Assembly: GCA_027605045.1 (NCBI GenBank)
Contig: JAQFWX010000011.1
Coordinates: forward strand, 620,001-684,000
Origin: Phallus indusiatus
Taxonomy: Eukaryota; Basidiomycota; Agaricomycetes; Phallales; Phallaceae
Reading direction: 5' to 3'
DNA: 64,000 nucleotides
Part shown: piece by piece, positions 28,980 through 41,817 of the stretch
Numbering within the stretch: the stretch's first letter is position 1
How the letters are laid out: each line of letters starts with the position of its first letter
Program-made: the position numbers and the translations under genes
Notes under the pieces: model-generated
Seen by the model: the letters and a program-made list of their open reading frames with translations, nothing else
Database searches by the model: none
Told to the model about the DNA's origin: nothing

Positions 28980-31900
28980 ATGACCAATACCTATGTTGAG
29001 CATTGGATAGCCAGCAATACTGCTCAGTTGTCAGAAGACGAAGACTCGGAGGCTAAGACCCAGTTTCGGGACTTTTCCAATGATTCAGTTTGGGAGGCGT
29101 GGAAGTTACATGCACGAAACCAAGTATTGACAAGCAGTACTAAAACCAGATGCTCGTTCTTAGAAACAGAGCTAATTCCTCTTGTTTCCCGTTCCAGTAA
29201 GTCTAATTACCGCATAGTAGGATTTATAGCATTAATACTGGTTCCAGGTTTCACCACAGAAAAACGTGTCCAGGTTTTCGATATCTTAACGTCAACATAT
29301 CCACGATACATAGATTTTGCTTCACGGAATGCTATCGAAAAGTGTCTGCGCGAGTTGATCAACTCCGACCTCCCAGACTCTACTTTGGTTCTAACTACTG
29401 TCATTAATTGGCTAGTGAGAGCCGTCGGCGAAACAGGTTCTTCAAGGTAAATTATTGTCCTTGACTATCATTCGCTCACTTTTTATGCCTTTTTAGACAA
29501 GTGGCACCTGCCAATCGACATGTCCTGCTAAACTGGACATGCATAATTTATGGCTCATTTTTTGATAAAATAGCTAAAACATCAGACTCCCTTTCAAAAG
29601 ATTTATTACGAGCCTTTGCTGTTTCGTTAGCATCGCTGTTGGATAAATCCGCTGGCGTGAAGAATTCATTACGGAATTCAGCTATTGTGCGGAGCCGTCG
29701 GGCTGTAAGATCGGTAAGCTCGCTATGTTTTTCTCGGCCATATTGAGTTTAAAAATGCATATAATGCATAGAAACCCGAACTCATCCCATTATTGATTAA
29801 AGAACAACTGGCCGCAGCAAAAACTATCCCAACACCATATATTTTTGCACCGTTCCTTGGTTTATCGATTGATGTTGTTATTCATTTGCGCCCGACCAAA
29901 GGACAAGATAGCAATTTTGGGAGATCGATAATTGAAGCCTCCAAAGTCCGTCATCACTATGCCTTTAAGCTAACGATTTTTAAAGAAAGAACCAGAACGA
30001 TATATTGACCTTCTATGGAAATCAAGTTATCATGGCCAGGAGTCTCATGCCCATTCATGTGTCTGTATGATTTGATCACTTAGCATTGATCTTTCAGCCA
30101 CGCTCAGCATCACTATCTAGGACGCTTTTCGTGGGCTCTTCAAAATTATAGACTCGAATGATCTCAAAAATATTCTCCTACCGATCATCGAAAAGGCGAT
30201 ACTCCGATCCCCGGAATATTCGTTAAGCAGTGAGTTCCATCAAGGGAACATGTTACATTTTACTTATACCAGAATAAGCCGTAGCGGACTTGGTAGATGG
30301 ATATGGCAGACCGCTCGACGATCAGATATTTTCAAAACTGTGTTCAGCATCGTTGAACAACGCGAAATCGGCCAATGCGATAACGCGAGCTCAGTCTATA
30401 AGGTTATTCGCTGCAGTTGTTCAATATCAAGGGGATGCAGCACTCAACAATGCAACGGCCGAGATCCTAACTCTACCCTGCGCCAATAAGACTTCTGGGG
30501 TTGATCATCGAAGAACTTTGTATGAAATGCTTAATTTCGTCAGACCAGGCCCTCAGCTGTCAGGTCACATCGTCCAGGCATTGCCGTCTTTAATTACCAG
30601 GGAGACAGATGAAGCAGCCTTGAATTATTTGGAGCTTATTCTCTCGCGGCACCTCACATATCAATTGCAGCAAAATCAAAGTGTGGACTCCACGGTAATT
30701 GCGGTCTTCGCAAAGGAAATGACATCTAACAAACCGGCCTTGCGAAGAGCCTTTTGCATGATATCGGGAAATGCTCTTTGGTCTTTCAATACGGATGTTA
30801 CGAACGCGGCAGCTTCTTTCCGCGAAGCACTCAACGACGCTTTTGATAATTGCTACAAATCTGTGCTGAGTAACCCCCTTGCACCTCCGGCTGGTCCCTT
30901 GGAAGGATATGTCGCCATAGCTATTTTAATGGGATCCTCTAAGAAAAATAAAGGTTTTTATACCACCCGTTTACGTCGCCTTCCTCTTAATTGACTACTG
31001 CAGACAATATCTTACAGGGTGTACTGGCAACTTCTTCCGCTAAACCTCATTTCTTACTGTTGCAGAAATGTTATCAGAAATTAACGAGTGTTCAAGACGA
31101 ACAATGGTTCTTGCGTGCATTGGAAGCGGTGTTGTGGCGCTGTCAAAGCCAGGTTGAGAGTAATGAGGTCCTTCGGTGTGTAGATGGCTCGACTTCGTTG
31201 ACTCTGTGCTAAATCATAAGTAATAGGTCTCATTTTGGTTCTTCCCTCACATATCTTGCCATAGAGAGTAAAAATTTAGATACTCGACAAGCGGTAATCA
31301 CATTCGTTCAAACTCACTCTTCTAAAACCCCTGGCACCATGAACCGTATGATTCGACAAGCACTCACTCAACGGCTGAATCAGTCTCAAAGCATTGAACA
31401 AACTGAAGAACGTGTTGATATTTTTAGAAGAAGATATGAGGCCCTTCTCCTAGCAAGCGTTAGCTCAGGAGATGATATTGATGTTCCTCTCCGAGAACGT
31501 ATCATTAGTCAAAATATTGTTATCTCACATCATACGGCAATTGGTATGTTTTCCTCTTAAAAATAAGTAAATTCACCCCTGATAATCTATTCAAGCCCAC
31601 AGCTCCCGTTCACTTTGGATAGAATTATGTCAAAAAGCGAAAGTGGATCCTAGACAGACAATCCAAAATAATCTATCGGATATTGTCTCCGTTATATGGG
31701 ATAACACGAATTCTTTGATCCACGTGCGTTTTATTTCCAGCTGTCACTTTTCAGCTTAAGATTGACGGCACCATGCAGTCTCCGTCAATTGTTGATGCGG
31801 GTTTTCAAGCTGTAACTACGCTCGTATTTGTGGAACCTTCTATTGTTCTTCCTGTGATCGTGCAGCGAGTAGGAGCTGATCTCGATGCCACATCGCTGGA

Positions 31901-34900
31901 TGCATTAACGACGGAAGACTATAATATATGGAAGACGCCCGAGGGTCAGCTATACGGCAACGGTAAGGCCGGGGTCCATTCAACCTGCGTTTTTTACTTA
32001 TATGTTTACATAGTCTTGGAGAAGCGTAAAGCTAAAACCATTGAGAAAGGCAAAGACTCGGAACTACGCAAGTGGGAAGAAGAACTCCGAAAATCGCTCG
32101 CAAATAAACGGCCTGAAAATTCGAAACTATCGAAAGAGGATCAAGCTTCAATTAATTCGCAATTAGCTAAAGAATCGCAAGTAAGAGCCCGAGTCACAAA
32201 CATTAAAATAAACGCAGAGCATGGACTTGCGTTGATTCGAAGCATAATCAAAGCCAATGTTTCAGAGTTGCGAAAATATATCACACCTGTCATTGACTTG
32301 CTGGTCACAGGTCCGTTATCTGCTGGCTCAGAGTTAGTCGGCTCGGCTGCATTTGAAACATATATCGTTAGTAACCTTTTATTGTTTTTTTGATTCATAT
32401 GTGATGTATTATGCAGCTCTTAGCAAATGTTTGCTCGGATCGATTGGGTAGCTTCAGAGAATGGATAGGCATTAGTACCCTTCGCTGCATGGGTGTCAAG
32501 ACCATACCCTCCGATTTAATTGCAGAACCTGTAAACTGTGAGCGGCTTTGACACATAAAGTTAAATGAGACTCTCAGTATTTTTAGCTTTAATAATTCGC
32601 GTCTTATACCGGTTAAAATCGTATTCCGAACAAGGTTTCCTAGACGTGTCGACATTCTGCTACGTTAACCCTCTAATAACGCGGCTTATTGAAACAAATG
32701 CAAGCAACGCTTCTGATGCTGACGAGTCATTGGAACAATTGACGCTTACTCTTGAATTTGTGAAGCAACATTGCGCTCAATGTGAGTTTTCCGTCGTGTG
32801 TTTTCCAAAGAGCTGTACATTTAAAAATACGGATCCTCAGTCGAGGACGACACATATCCCCGCAGAACGACGATCAACAATTTATTGCATATCATTCGGA
32901 ATAAGCCTCAGCTTGCACAAACAGCTGTGTCGTGTTTGATCGAACTAGGGAGTGCTATGCGTTCTAATCCTACCCAAGAGGAGATCAGTGATTTACTGCA
33001 AGGAGTACTGTCTCAAGAGTCTTTAGCTAGAAATGCATGCCTGCAGGTCTTACAAGTAAGCAGCTCATGAAGAGGGAAAGCTATTTGTCGCTGATGTTGT
33101 ACTTAGACATTTGACTTAACGGATAATGACTGGCTACCGGAACTCTGGCTTGCATGCCATGATGACGATGAACAGTGTTCAAGACTCGCAGTGTTCATTT
33201 GGGAGGACAATGGCTTGTCTGTCCCTGAGGGATATTTATCAAGTATCATCACTTATCTTGGTTGGTTTTCCCCATTTTTCTCCCAGCATTGTCTAAATAG
33301 CCTTTCAGCACATGAACACGCCAACGTTCGCACCAGCTGCGCGTACGCAATATCCGAGGCGGTGAACGAACGGCCTCAAGATGCGGAACCCACTGTCGCT
33401 ACACTACAGAGCTTTTTCGAGGAAAAGGTATGTAGATCTATCCGTTCTATAGCTTTTGACCTATCTGGCTTTTCAGGCCAAGCCACTTGCCCCCGAATTC
33501 GATGAATACGTAAGTTATCAAGTTAAATGTGATTGATGATTCAACTATCAAAATTTCTCTCAGGGTATGGTAATAGCAGAGACCATTGGACGAGCCGATC
33601 CTTGGCCTGCAAGACTCGCCGTAGCACTATCATTTGAAGCATTGGCTCCAATCTTCCCAAGCGCCTCAATTGTCTCTTGGTTCCAGTTTTTGTTGACAGG
33701 AAATGCAGCACTGGGGGACCCAAGTGAGGAGGTTCGCAAGGGCCTCCTAACAGCCGGGACGGCTGTACTGGATGCCCAAGGATTTTCCAGCCTTCCAGAG
33801 TTGATCGCTTTATTCGAGTCGAGTCTCCAAGCTACCAACGCTTCGAAGTCTGGGGATCACATCAAGGAGGCCGCGGTCATATTGTTTGGTCGACTGGCGA
33901 GACATCTGGATAAGTCTGATCCCCGTGTCCCAACGGTGGTCGATCGCCTTGTGGAAGCTCTGAAAACGCCTTCGGAATCTGTTCAAATAGCCGTCTCGGA
34001 TTGTCTAGTTCCCTTAGCCCGTATGATAAGATCGAATGCCGCCCAACTGATTGAGAGTCTCCTCACCGACATGTTTAACGCCCCTAAATATGCCGCTAGA
34101 CGAGGTGCTGCGTACGGACTCGCGGGGATTGTGAAAGGACTTGGAATTTCTTCGATGAAAGAGTTCAACATTGTTGAAAAGTTGCGAGCTGCTCTCGAGG
34201 ACAAGAAAAAAATTGAAAGTAGGCAAGGTGCTCTATTTGCTTTCGAAACGTTCTCTGCGACATTGGGTCGTCTGTTTGAACCTTACGCCATTTACCTCGT
34301 TCCACAACTTCTGGGCACGTTTGGCGATGCTTCAACGGATGTGCGAGAAGCTACACAGGATGCCGCTAAAGTGATAATGGGTAACATGTCAGCGTATGGT
34401 GTGAAACTCATTCTGCCTTCTCTACTTTCCGGATTAGATGAGAAACAGTGGCGTACGAAGAAAGGTTCGATCGACCTTTTGGGCTCGATGGCGTTCTGCT
34501 CGCCGACTCAACTGTCGTTATCTCTTCCTACCGTTATACCAAAACTGACAGGTGTCCTCACTGATTCGCATGCCCAGGTCAGAGGGGCGGCAAATCAGAG
34601 TCTGAAGCAGTTTGGGGAAGTCATTAGTAACCCTGAAATACAAACTCTGGTTCCAGTGCTGCTCAAAGCCCTGTCGGATCCCGCCAAAGGACCCGCTGCT
34701 TTGAGTGCCTTGTTAAAGACTTCATTTGCTCATTATATCGATTCGTCCTCGCTAGCCTTGGTAAGTTTCCCTCCTTTTGTTGTAAAACACGCTTTGATAA
34801 AGCTTTGTCTTAGGTCATCCCAATCATCGAACGAGGCTTACGGGAACGTAGTTCAGAAACAAAACGCAAAGCAGCGCGTATAGTCGGGAACATGTCATCT

Positions 34901-37900
34901 CTAACTGATCCTAAAGACTTTGTGCCGTACTTATCCAGACTCATGCCCCTCGTTCACGTCTGTCTTGTCGACCCTGTCCCAGAGGCTAGAGCAACGGCCG
35001 CAAAAGCGTTGGGTTCGTTGGTGGAGCGGCTAGGAGAAGTACATTTCCCAGATCTTGTTCCCGGTCTCCTGCGAACCCTCAAGTCCGATGTATCAGGAGT
35101 GGACAGACAAGGAGCAGCACAGGGACTGAGCGAGGCTCTTTCTGGACTTGGCATGGAACGTCTCGAGGCACTATTACCTGACATTATAGCCAACGCCAGT
35201 AGTTCGAAACCACACGTGAAAGAAGGGTTCATGTCTCTACTAGTCTTCCTTCCTGCGACATTTGGCACACGATTTCAGCCTCACTTGCCTAAAATTATTC
35301 AACCTATTTTGAACGGTCTTGCCGATTCCGAAGAAGTTGTGCGCGAAGCAGCTCTAAAAGCCGGTCGAATGATTATTGTCAACTATTCAAATCGCGCTAT
35401 CGACTTGTTGTTACCTGAATTAGAAACTGGAATGTTTGATTCGTCATGGAGAATTCGGGTAAGCAATTCAGATTGAGGTTCTTTTGTTTGTCTTCATATC
35501 CTCTTTTCGTTGTAGCAATCGTCTGTCACACTTGTGGGAGAACTCTTATTCAAGATTGCTGGAATCAGTGGTAAGACGGAGATGGACGATGAGGAAGAAC
35601 TAGCTGCGGCTTTTTCTGCTGACAATTCTCGCCGTGTGCTCACTGACCTGCTTGGTCCTGAACGAAGAGATAGGATTTTGGCTGGCTTATACATCCTTCG
35701 ACAAGATGACATTAGCGTTGTGCGACTGGCATCTATTCAAGTTTGGAAAGCGTTAGTTCAGAACACGCCGAAAACTGGTGCGTATGTTTGTTATACTGAA
35801 AAATTTTTTATCTAAAAGGGCTCCATAGTTCGAGAAATACTGTCCTCTGTTATTTCACAAATTCTATTCCTATTGCCAAAACCGGATTCTGACCAAGAGA
35901 AGGTGGGGCAGTTGTACTAAGATAACGCTGTTGCTAATTATGTGATTTAGATGGCTGTGGCGACTCTCGCAGAACTCTGTCGTAAACTCGGCGAAAAAGT
36001 GTTTATAGAGATAATCCGGCTGCTACAAGCGAGTTCCAAATCCAGCGACGACGAGATAAGAGAAGCTACGTGTCTTGCGCTAGTTCATATATTGTATGCG
36101 TTCTTTTCTCCTGAAGTTGCATTCTTCTCACGATTCATTAGACCGAACACTCTGGAGAGTCACAGGGAAGATAAAGAAGACGACCTTATACCCATTGTCC
36201 GGAAGTCGCTGGTTGACCGAGCTCCCAACGTTCGCTCTGCGGCTGCTCAAGCATTTGATGCGCTCCAGGAGGCTTACGGTGCTAAAGCAATCGATGAGAC
36301 TATTCCAACGCTTCTAGAAGCTCTCAGACAACCTGATGAGAACTCGGACACGGCTCTGAAGGCCTTAAAAGAAGTTATGAATGTAAGTGAATATACTTGC
36401 GTATGTGATGTTGAAGTCCTTAAGCCCTTTCCAGGTCAGAGCGAACGTGGTGTTCCCAATCCTCATTCCTACACTCATCGCGGACCCAATAACAGCGTTC
36501 AACGCTCGAGCTCTAGCGTCCTTAGTTACCGTAGCAGGTTCGGCGCTGACAAAAAGACTGAATGTCATTCTCGAGGCTCTTCTCAAAGCTCTTGAGTCCC
36601 CAGATTGCACCATACCTTCAGAGATAACCGAAGCTCTGCGTGCGATAATGACATCTGTCACGGAAGATGATTCACTGCACGCACTGATGCTACAGCTGCT
36701 CGCATGGGCAAAGGATCCTTCGCCTGTAAGGCGCAAATCGACCATGGGTGTCGTTCAGCTATTTTTCTCGGAGTCCACGGCTGATACGGCTTATTACCGA
36801 TTGGATTGGCTCCCGCCCCTTGTTTTGTTGCTAGATGATAGCGTAGAAGATGTAGCATATGCGGCATGGGACGCGCTCGATGCTTTTGTGAAATCCGTGC
36901 CAAAGCAGGAATTGGAAAGTCTTGTTGTATCTCTGCGCAAGAATCTCGAGACAATCGGTGCGCGTGGCCGGTTTGTACGTGGTTTGAGTATTGAAGGACC
37001 AGGGCGAGGACCGGGACCGATTGTGCCCATTATTCTTGCGGGTTTGACTACTGGAACGAACGAACAGCGGGAGTACGCTGCATATGCTATTGGCGATCTC
37101 GTACACCGCACTTCTGAAGCTGCACTCAAACCATACGTCGTCCCATTGACGGGTCCACTTATCCGTGTCGCAACACAGTCAGCCTCATTGCCTCCACCAG
37201 TTAAAACCGCCATTCTGACCGCTCTGACGATAATGCTGGATACGATACCGAACTTTGTCAAGCCGTTTTTCCCACAACTTCAGCGTACTTTTATAAAACT
37301 TCTTTTGGACACGACAAGTGCCGGGGTTAGAAGTCGTGCTGCTGATGCTCTTGGATCGCTCGTATTTTCTCTTTCAAGAATCGACCCTGTTGTTACTGAG
37401 TTGTAAGTTGGCGAACGAATGTCGAGTTTATTCTCGTATTGAAGTTTTTTTTTTCTCCCAGAATCACAATGTCAAAATCGAATGATGAGCCTATTGCCGC
37501 TTCGTGTAATTTGGCATTATCCAATGTTGTTAAAAATGCATCACAGCATTTGGGAGAGCCTTCCAAAGCGGCCATATCAGAGTTATTGAACGAAGCATTT
37601 TACGGAAACCACGAAGGTAAATGAATAGTCAACGAATCTTGTTTTTTTTTAACAAACGACGTCTGACAGAGAGCTATGCGGCCTCGACGGCTCTGTTATT
37701 CACACATTTTGCGAATAGTTTCCCGAAATTACCAAGCGTTCGGACAATGGTCAAATCACATGTCATTGACGGAAGTCCAAGTATGCTAACGAGTCACATT
37801 ATCGTGAGCGTGTTGACGCATGCGCCGGAGGTATTCCATAAAGTGGGAGAAGCTGAGAGTGGTGGTGGCGGAAATAACACATATGTTCCTGGGGTGCTAA

Positions 37901-38022
37901 GAAAGATTCAGCTATCGCTTTCTGAAAGTACGATTATTAGTCGACCCGCTCGTGAGGCGCGGGAGTTGGTGAAAGTTGTGGAGCCTTGGTGTAATGAGCT
38001 TGATGAGAGCGGGGGTTCATAG
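28980..38022 (+). CDS. GCN1: GCN1: HEAT-repeat activator of the GCN2 kinase
   Basis: One gene of about 9 kb with many short introns. The N-terminal third has helical repeats (e.g. ELIPLLIKEQLAAAKTIPTP, LLPIIEKAILRSPEYSLS). The middle includes the eEF3-like block with IWKTPEGQLYG and an ELRKWEEELRKSLANKRP linker, then APEFDEYGMVIAETIGRADP. Long runs of HEAT repeats follow (for example PKYAARRGAAYGLAGIVKGL, VDRQGAAQGLSEALSGLG and FGDASTDVREATQDAAKVIM), including the region equivalent to the GCN2 RWD-binding segment. Gcn1 sits on collided or stalled ribosomes and presents deacylated-tRNA or stress signals to Gcn2, leading to eIF2alpha phosphorylation. Every exon junction I tested keeps the frame, in contrast to several neighbours. 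It starts at 28980 (MTNTYVEHW) and ends ELDESGGS. Confidence 0.95.
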
Positions 38023-38775
38023 CCAATTGTTACACTGAAGATTTTGTAATGTAATGTGCTTGAAAGGTGATCAGACGGAAAAGTTTTCTTCACAGATCAC
38101 GGAACAAGCCTCGGGAATCATCGATCATCTTCCAAAGATTCAAATCAACATCCCTTATATATCATCTCATAAAACACGCATATATCTGCCTTGATGAGTT
38201 TATAAAAAGAAGTCCTGTGAAATTTAGCTTCACAACCCTTAGCGCAAGTGAAGGTCCATAATGATTTCTAGGTGCCACTAGCACGCGATTTTATCTTTTT
38301 GCTCGCGTCGATTTTACATTAAGACTAATGTCGAATATATTTGAATTTAAAAAAACCATTGAATAGTATATTAATATCCAAATAATTTAACGTTCGCCTG
38401 CACGTCGAACACACACCATCTCTAATAGGTCTGAAGTGTTCCCTGTTCATATCATATAGTTTTCGACTTCTTATCTTCTCTGAGTTAATACGTTTCATCC
38501 CCATCTGAGATGACTGGTCCGCTTCGTAAATCATCGTTAGATATGGGTTTACCTTACTTCCATCGGATGTTGGAAATCAATTTAATTTTAGTCTGAAATT
38601 TCCTCCGCTTTTGGTTCAACCCTGGCGCAGTCTCTCAACAGTCCCATTGCCGGGGTTTCATTTTTTGATAACAACGAAGATAGCATTTATTTGCATACGT
38701 CTATACAACTCTACATATGAAACAAAAATATTGAAAGCAAAAAGCACAGCTATATGACAGCCTGAATGTGGCTAA
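38023..38775. other. Convergent intergenic region after GCN1
   Basis: About 750 bp between two convergent stop codons, AT-rich with T- and A-tracts. It should contain both 3' UTRs and poly-A signals. Frames on both strands are short and show no protein character; no repeat or RNA gene recognised. Confidence 0.45.
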
Positions 38776-40088
38776 TTAGACCTTGAGCTGATCTATGATG
38801 GCACACAAAGCCTTGTTTCCGCCAAGTCGCTGGATTTCGTCACGAGCTTGGGTTTCGAGAGATCGAAGGACCTGGAGGGTGTAGTCAAATGATTTGGTAT
38901 GCGACTGCATGTAATCGATAATGTAGCGTTTCGTTGTTGGTGTAGAAGGACGCTTCTGAAGGACGTCTTTAGACGTAGCATTAGTTGGTTAGTCAAGTTA
39001 ATTTGACTGTTACCGCAACAAAGGAAGCTTACTTAGGACTTGGCGACTTGTTGGATCCGCCCGGATAGAGTGTACGATCGGGAAGGAGAACTTTCCCTCA
39101 GTCAGATCCTCGGCGAAGCCCTTGTTTGTTTCGTACTATAAGAAAAATGGGAGAAATGTCAGAGTAAGCGAGAAGATTATAGTGCATCGTACTATACCTC
39201 TGTAGATTGCAAATTCATATAGTCGTCCCTGATTTGAAAGTATATGCTGAAGAGATTGACTAATGGGATATAGTCGCTGCGGAGGGAACCAAGAAAAAGA
39301 AGAATCAGAACCAGATGTGGAGGATGGATCAAACAAAATCATAGATGGCACTCACACGAAAGGCATGGTGCTTTTGGCCATCATTAATTTGATAGCAATG
39401 CGAAAGAGCCCCCCTGTCTCTATATACAATTTGTTATGTGGAGCATAGATAGGTGAAATGGGAAGGAAGCATACTGTTGTTGACCATATGGATGTATTCG
39501 TCCTCGGTGGGGCAGGTGAGAGTGTCTCTCCATAACAAATCGAGGCCCTGACCTCTGTGGAGGTTCAAGAGTTCCTCTTCGAAGAAATGAATTTGGACCC
39601 TTGTTGCACGAGAGTCGCAATGAGTACACACCAGTTATGAGTTTGTCCAAGTCGAGAATGACAGGTTGAGTATCGCGCAAGGCGAATAGTTCATTGTATG
39701 CTAAGAAATAGACGTAGTTTGCAGTGTTGATAGTTTGAGGGACGCCGTAGATCTTGTGCGCGACTGGTATGCCTCTGCGGAGCTGCGATCCATCTTCGAC
39801 GTCGTCCATCATGAGACTTGCGCTGTGAAGCATGCTGATGACGTTTGAAATAACGCGCACAGTGTCTTCTGGCACGTTAAGCCAGAGATTGAACGCCTCG
39901 ATCAATTTCTTGCGGATTTCCTTTCCCGAATTCGCGGTGACATAGGCGTACGGTTCCAAGAGTGCCTTTGGTCGTCGCGGTCAGCAAATTAGAGAGTGAG
40001 AGCAGAGAGAGCTGCGTACTGATTCATGTTGAGACGACCACTGTTGATCTGCAAGTTGTTGGATGATGTTGTTGTACTTGTCGGACAT
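38776..40088 (-). CDS. Geranylgeranyl diphosphate synthase
   Basis: Multi-exon gene with the trans-prenyltransferase pattern. [19 protein letters not shown] is followed by [20 protein letters not shown], the first Asp-rich motif in [20 protein letters not shown] (DDxxD), [51 protein letters not shown], the second Asp-rich motif [11 protein letters not shown] and [17 protein letters not shown]. The FARM aspartates bind Mg2+ and the diphosphates. The small residues before the first DDxxD and the overall length fit a GGPP rather than FPP synthase (type III, fungal BTS1-like). It supplies GGPP for Rab/Rho prenylation and diterpenes or carotenoids. Confidence 0.93.
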
Positions 40089-40203
40089 GATGATAATGCC
40101 AGTCTGGGGATAGTACTATATAGTAGTAATGATTCTGGCTAGTATTACTTGTTCTTTTTATAATAAAATACAGAGAAATTACAGGATCATAAAGCCGAGT
40201 CAA

Positions 40204-41284
40204 TTATTCGACTGCTCGACTGATGAATTCAGACCAGGTTTGGTCATCTATTTCATAAGATTCCTCGGAGCGATCGGGAAAAGAACGGGTTTTGACTGCC
40301 CCCACATACGATGTCACGCCCATGTGAGCGCTGTCACTCAACTGGGCGAATCTGCGAACGAAGCGGGCTTGGTGCCCTGACCACACTCCCATCGCATCGT
40401 CCCATACAAGCACTTGTCCATCACAGTCTGGCCCAGCCCCAATTCCTATTGTAGGAATCTTTAATCTCGTCGTGATGTATTCTGCAAGGCGATGCGGAAT
40501 TGCTTCGAGAACGATCCCCCACGCCCCTGCGTCTTGCAGGGCACGCGCCGCGTCCAGCAGTCGCAGTGCTGACGCTGCGTCGCGTCCTTGCACCTTATAT
40601 CCGGACAGCGCGACGTGGCGCTGCGGCAGCAGACCAATGTGAGCCAGGACAGGAATCCCAACGCTGGTCAGCGCTTTCACCGTGTCCGCGATCTCCTGGC
40701 CGCCCTCAAGCTTGACCGATTCCATGCCTGCCTCTTGGATAAACCGGATCGCATTGGCAATCGTCGCGTCTCTGGATCCCAAGTAGCTGCCAAAGGGCAT
40801 GTCTGCGACACGAAATGGTCTTTTCGCTGCTCGAGAGACGGCTTTGGCGTGGTGGATTATCTCATCCATGGTCAGTCGCGTCGTCGAATCATATCCTAGA
40901 CAAACTTGTGCCAGCGAATCACCCACAAGACACACATCCACCCCGCCCATCTCGCATTGCCGTCCTGTAGGGAAGTCGTATGCTGTCAATGTCGTAATAG
41001 CTGTATCTTTTCTCCCCTTGAGTGACTGCAAATAGCCTAGTGTTATCTTCTTAGGTCCTTATCATTGCAAAAACAAAGCCAGAGCGGAAATATAAAAATG
41101 AAAATGAATCAGCCTATGGACGGTTAAAAGTTTGTGTGCCAGCGACATTACCATGATGATGTGCCTCAGGCCGCACGCTCATATGCCGTGATATCATCGT
41201 CTTGGTATCAACCAAATTTCTCAGTTTGCGTAGACGAGCAGTTGTTCCACGAGCATTGCACCTCTGCTGCATCATCATCATCAT
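40204..41284 (-). CDS. 3-methyl-2-oxobutanoate (ketopantoate) hydroxymethyltransferase
   Basis: Two exons. The first encodes five methionines in a row and a basic, acid-poor leader (RCNARGTTARLRKLRNLVDT), fitting a mitochondrial presequence. After a 115-130 nt intron comes the PanB barrel: DTAITTLTAYDFPTGRQCEM, VCLVGDSLAQVCLGYDST (metal-site region), VADMPFGSYLGSRD, GMESVKLEGG, IPVLAHIGLLPQ, IPTIGIGAGPDCDGQVLVWD. The enzyme adds a hydroxymethyl group from methylene-tetrahydrofolate to 2-oxoisovalerate, the first committed step to pantothenate and coenzyme A. The acceptor giving GYLQSLKGRKD keeps the frame. No frame breaks. Confidence 0.93.
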
Positions 41285-41817
41285 CGTATCATAAACTTTG
41301 AGAGGACAAAGTCACACACTAACTCACAGCTGTGACTACTACCGGTGACTCTTTATATTGTCTCCTGGCACTAGTTTTTCGATTGACCAGTGGCTGGTTC
41401 AATCGATAAATCAATCCTGCTATGCTGGACAAAGCTAATACGGCCGCTTGAAACCCGAGCCGGTCCCGGTTCTGTTTCCCGGATCAATTTCAATTCATTC
41501 TTCACAACACGTTCTTCTTAAGTTCCCGGATTCTCTGCTTCTTCTTGGGAAAAGTAACTTGCCGAATATAATTCAAAAATCATCAAATTATTACATACTC
41601 AATTCAACTCTTGTAAACATGTTGCATTGAGATAAAAATATTCTTTTGAATGCTTTTCGCTCAGCCTATTCGAACTTTTCGCAAAGCGGACTCTCGCCTG
41701 GAAGGAATGTATTTTTCCGCCCTCAAAAACCCCTAAAGTGCGCGCATTCTTTATCATTCACCCACTCCCCCTTCCCCTTGGTTTCCTTAGTATACCCATA
41801 CTAACTTTCATACAAAG
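41285..41817. promoter_or_regulatory. Divergent promoter region (PanB / CFEM gene)
   Basis: About 530 bp between the start codons of two divergent genes. Immediately before the CFEM gene is a pyrimidine-rich CT stretch (41759-41790) typical of fungal core promoters, ending in an ACTTTCATACAAAG leader. No coding exon with a signal peptide was found here. Confidence 0.45.

Noticed and set aside
33983..34226. Open frames on the minus strand inside the GCN1 gene
   Set aside because: They are antisense to a strongly conserved coding exon, have no family features and follow from its codon use.
28980..38022. Splitting the GCN1 region into several genes
   Set aside because: Every junction between the visible coding blocks keeps frame through small introns, and the order matches one Gcn1 protein.
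38023..38775. Hidden gene in the GCN1-GGPPS gap
   Set aside because: All frames are short and AT-rich with no splice-consistent assembly.
41260..41290. CAT repeat as a microsatellite or CRISPR-like repeat
   Set aside because: Only five units and it encodes the start of PanB; there is no spacer structure anywhere in the window.
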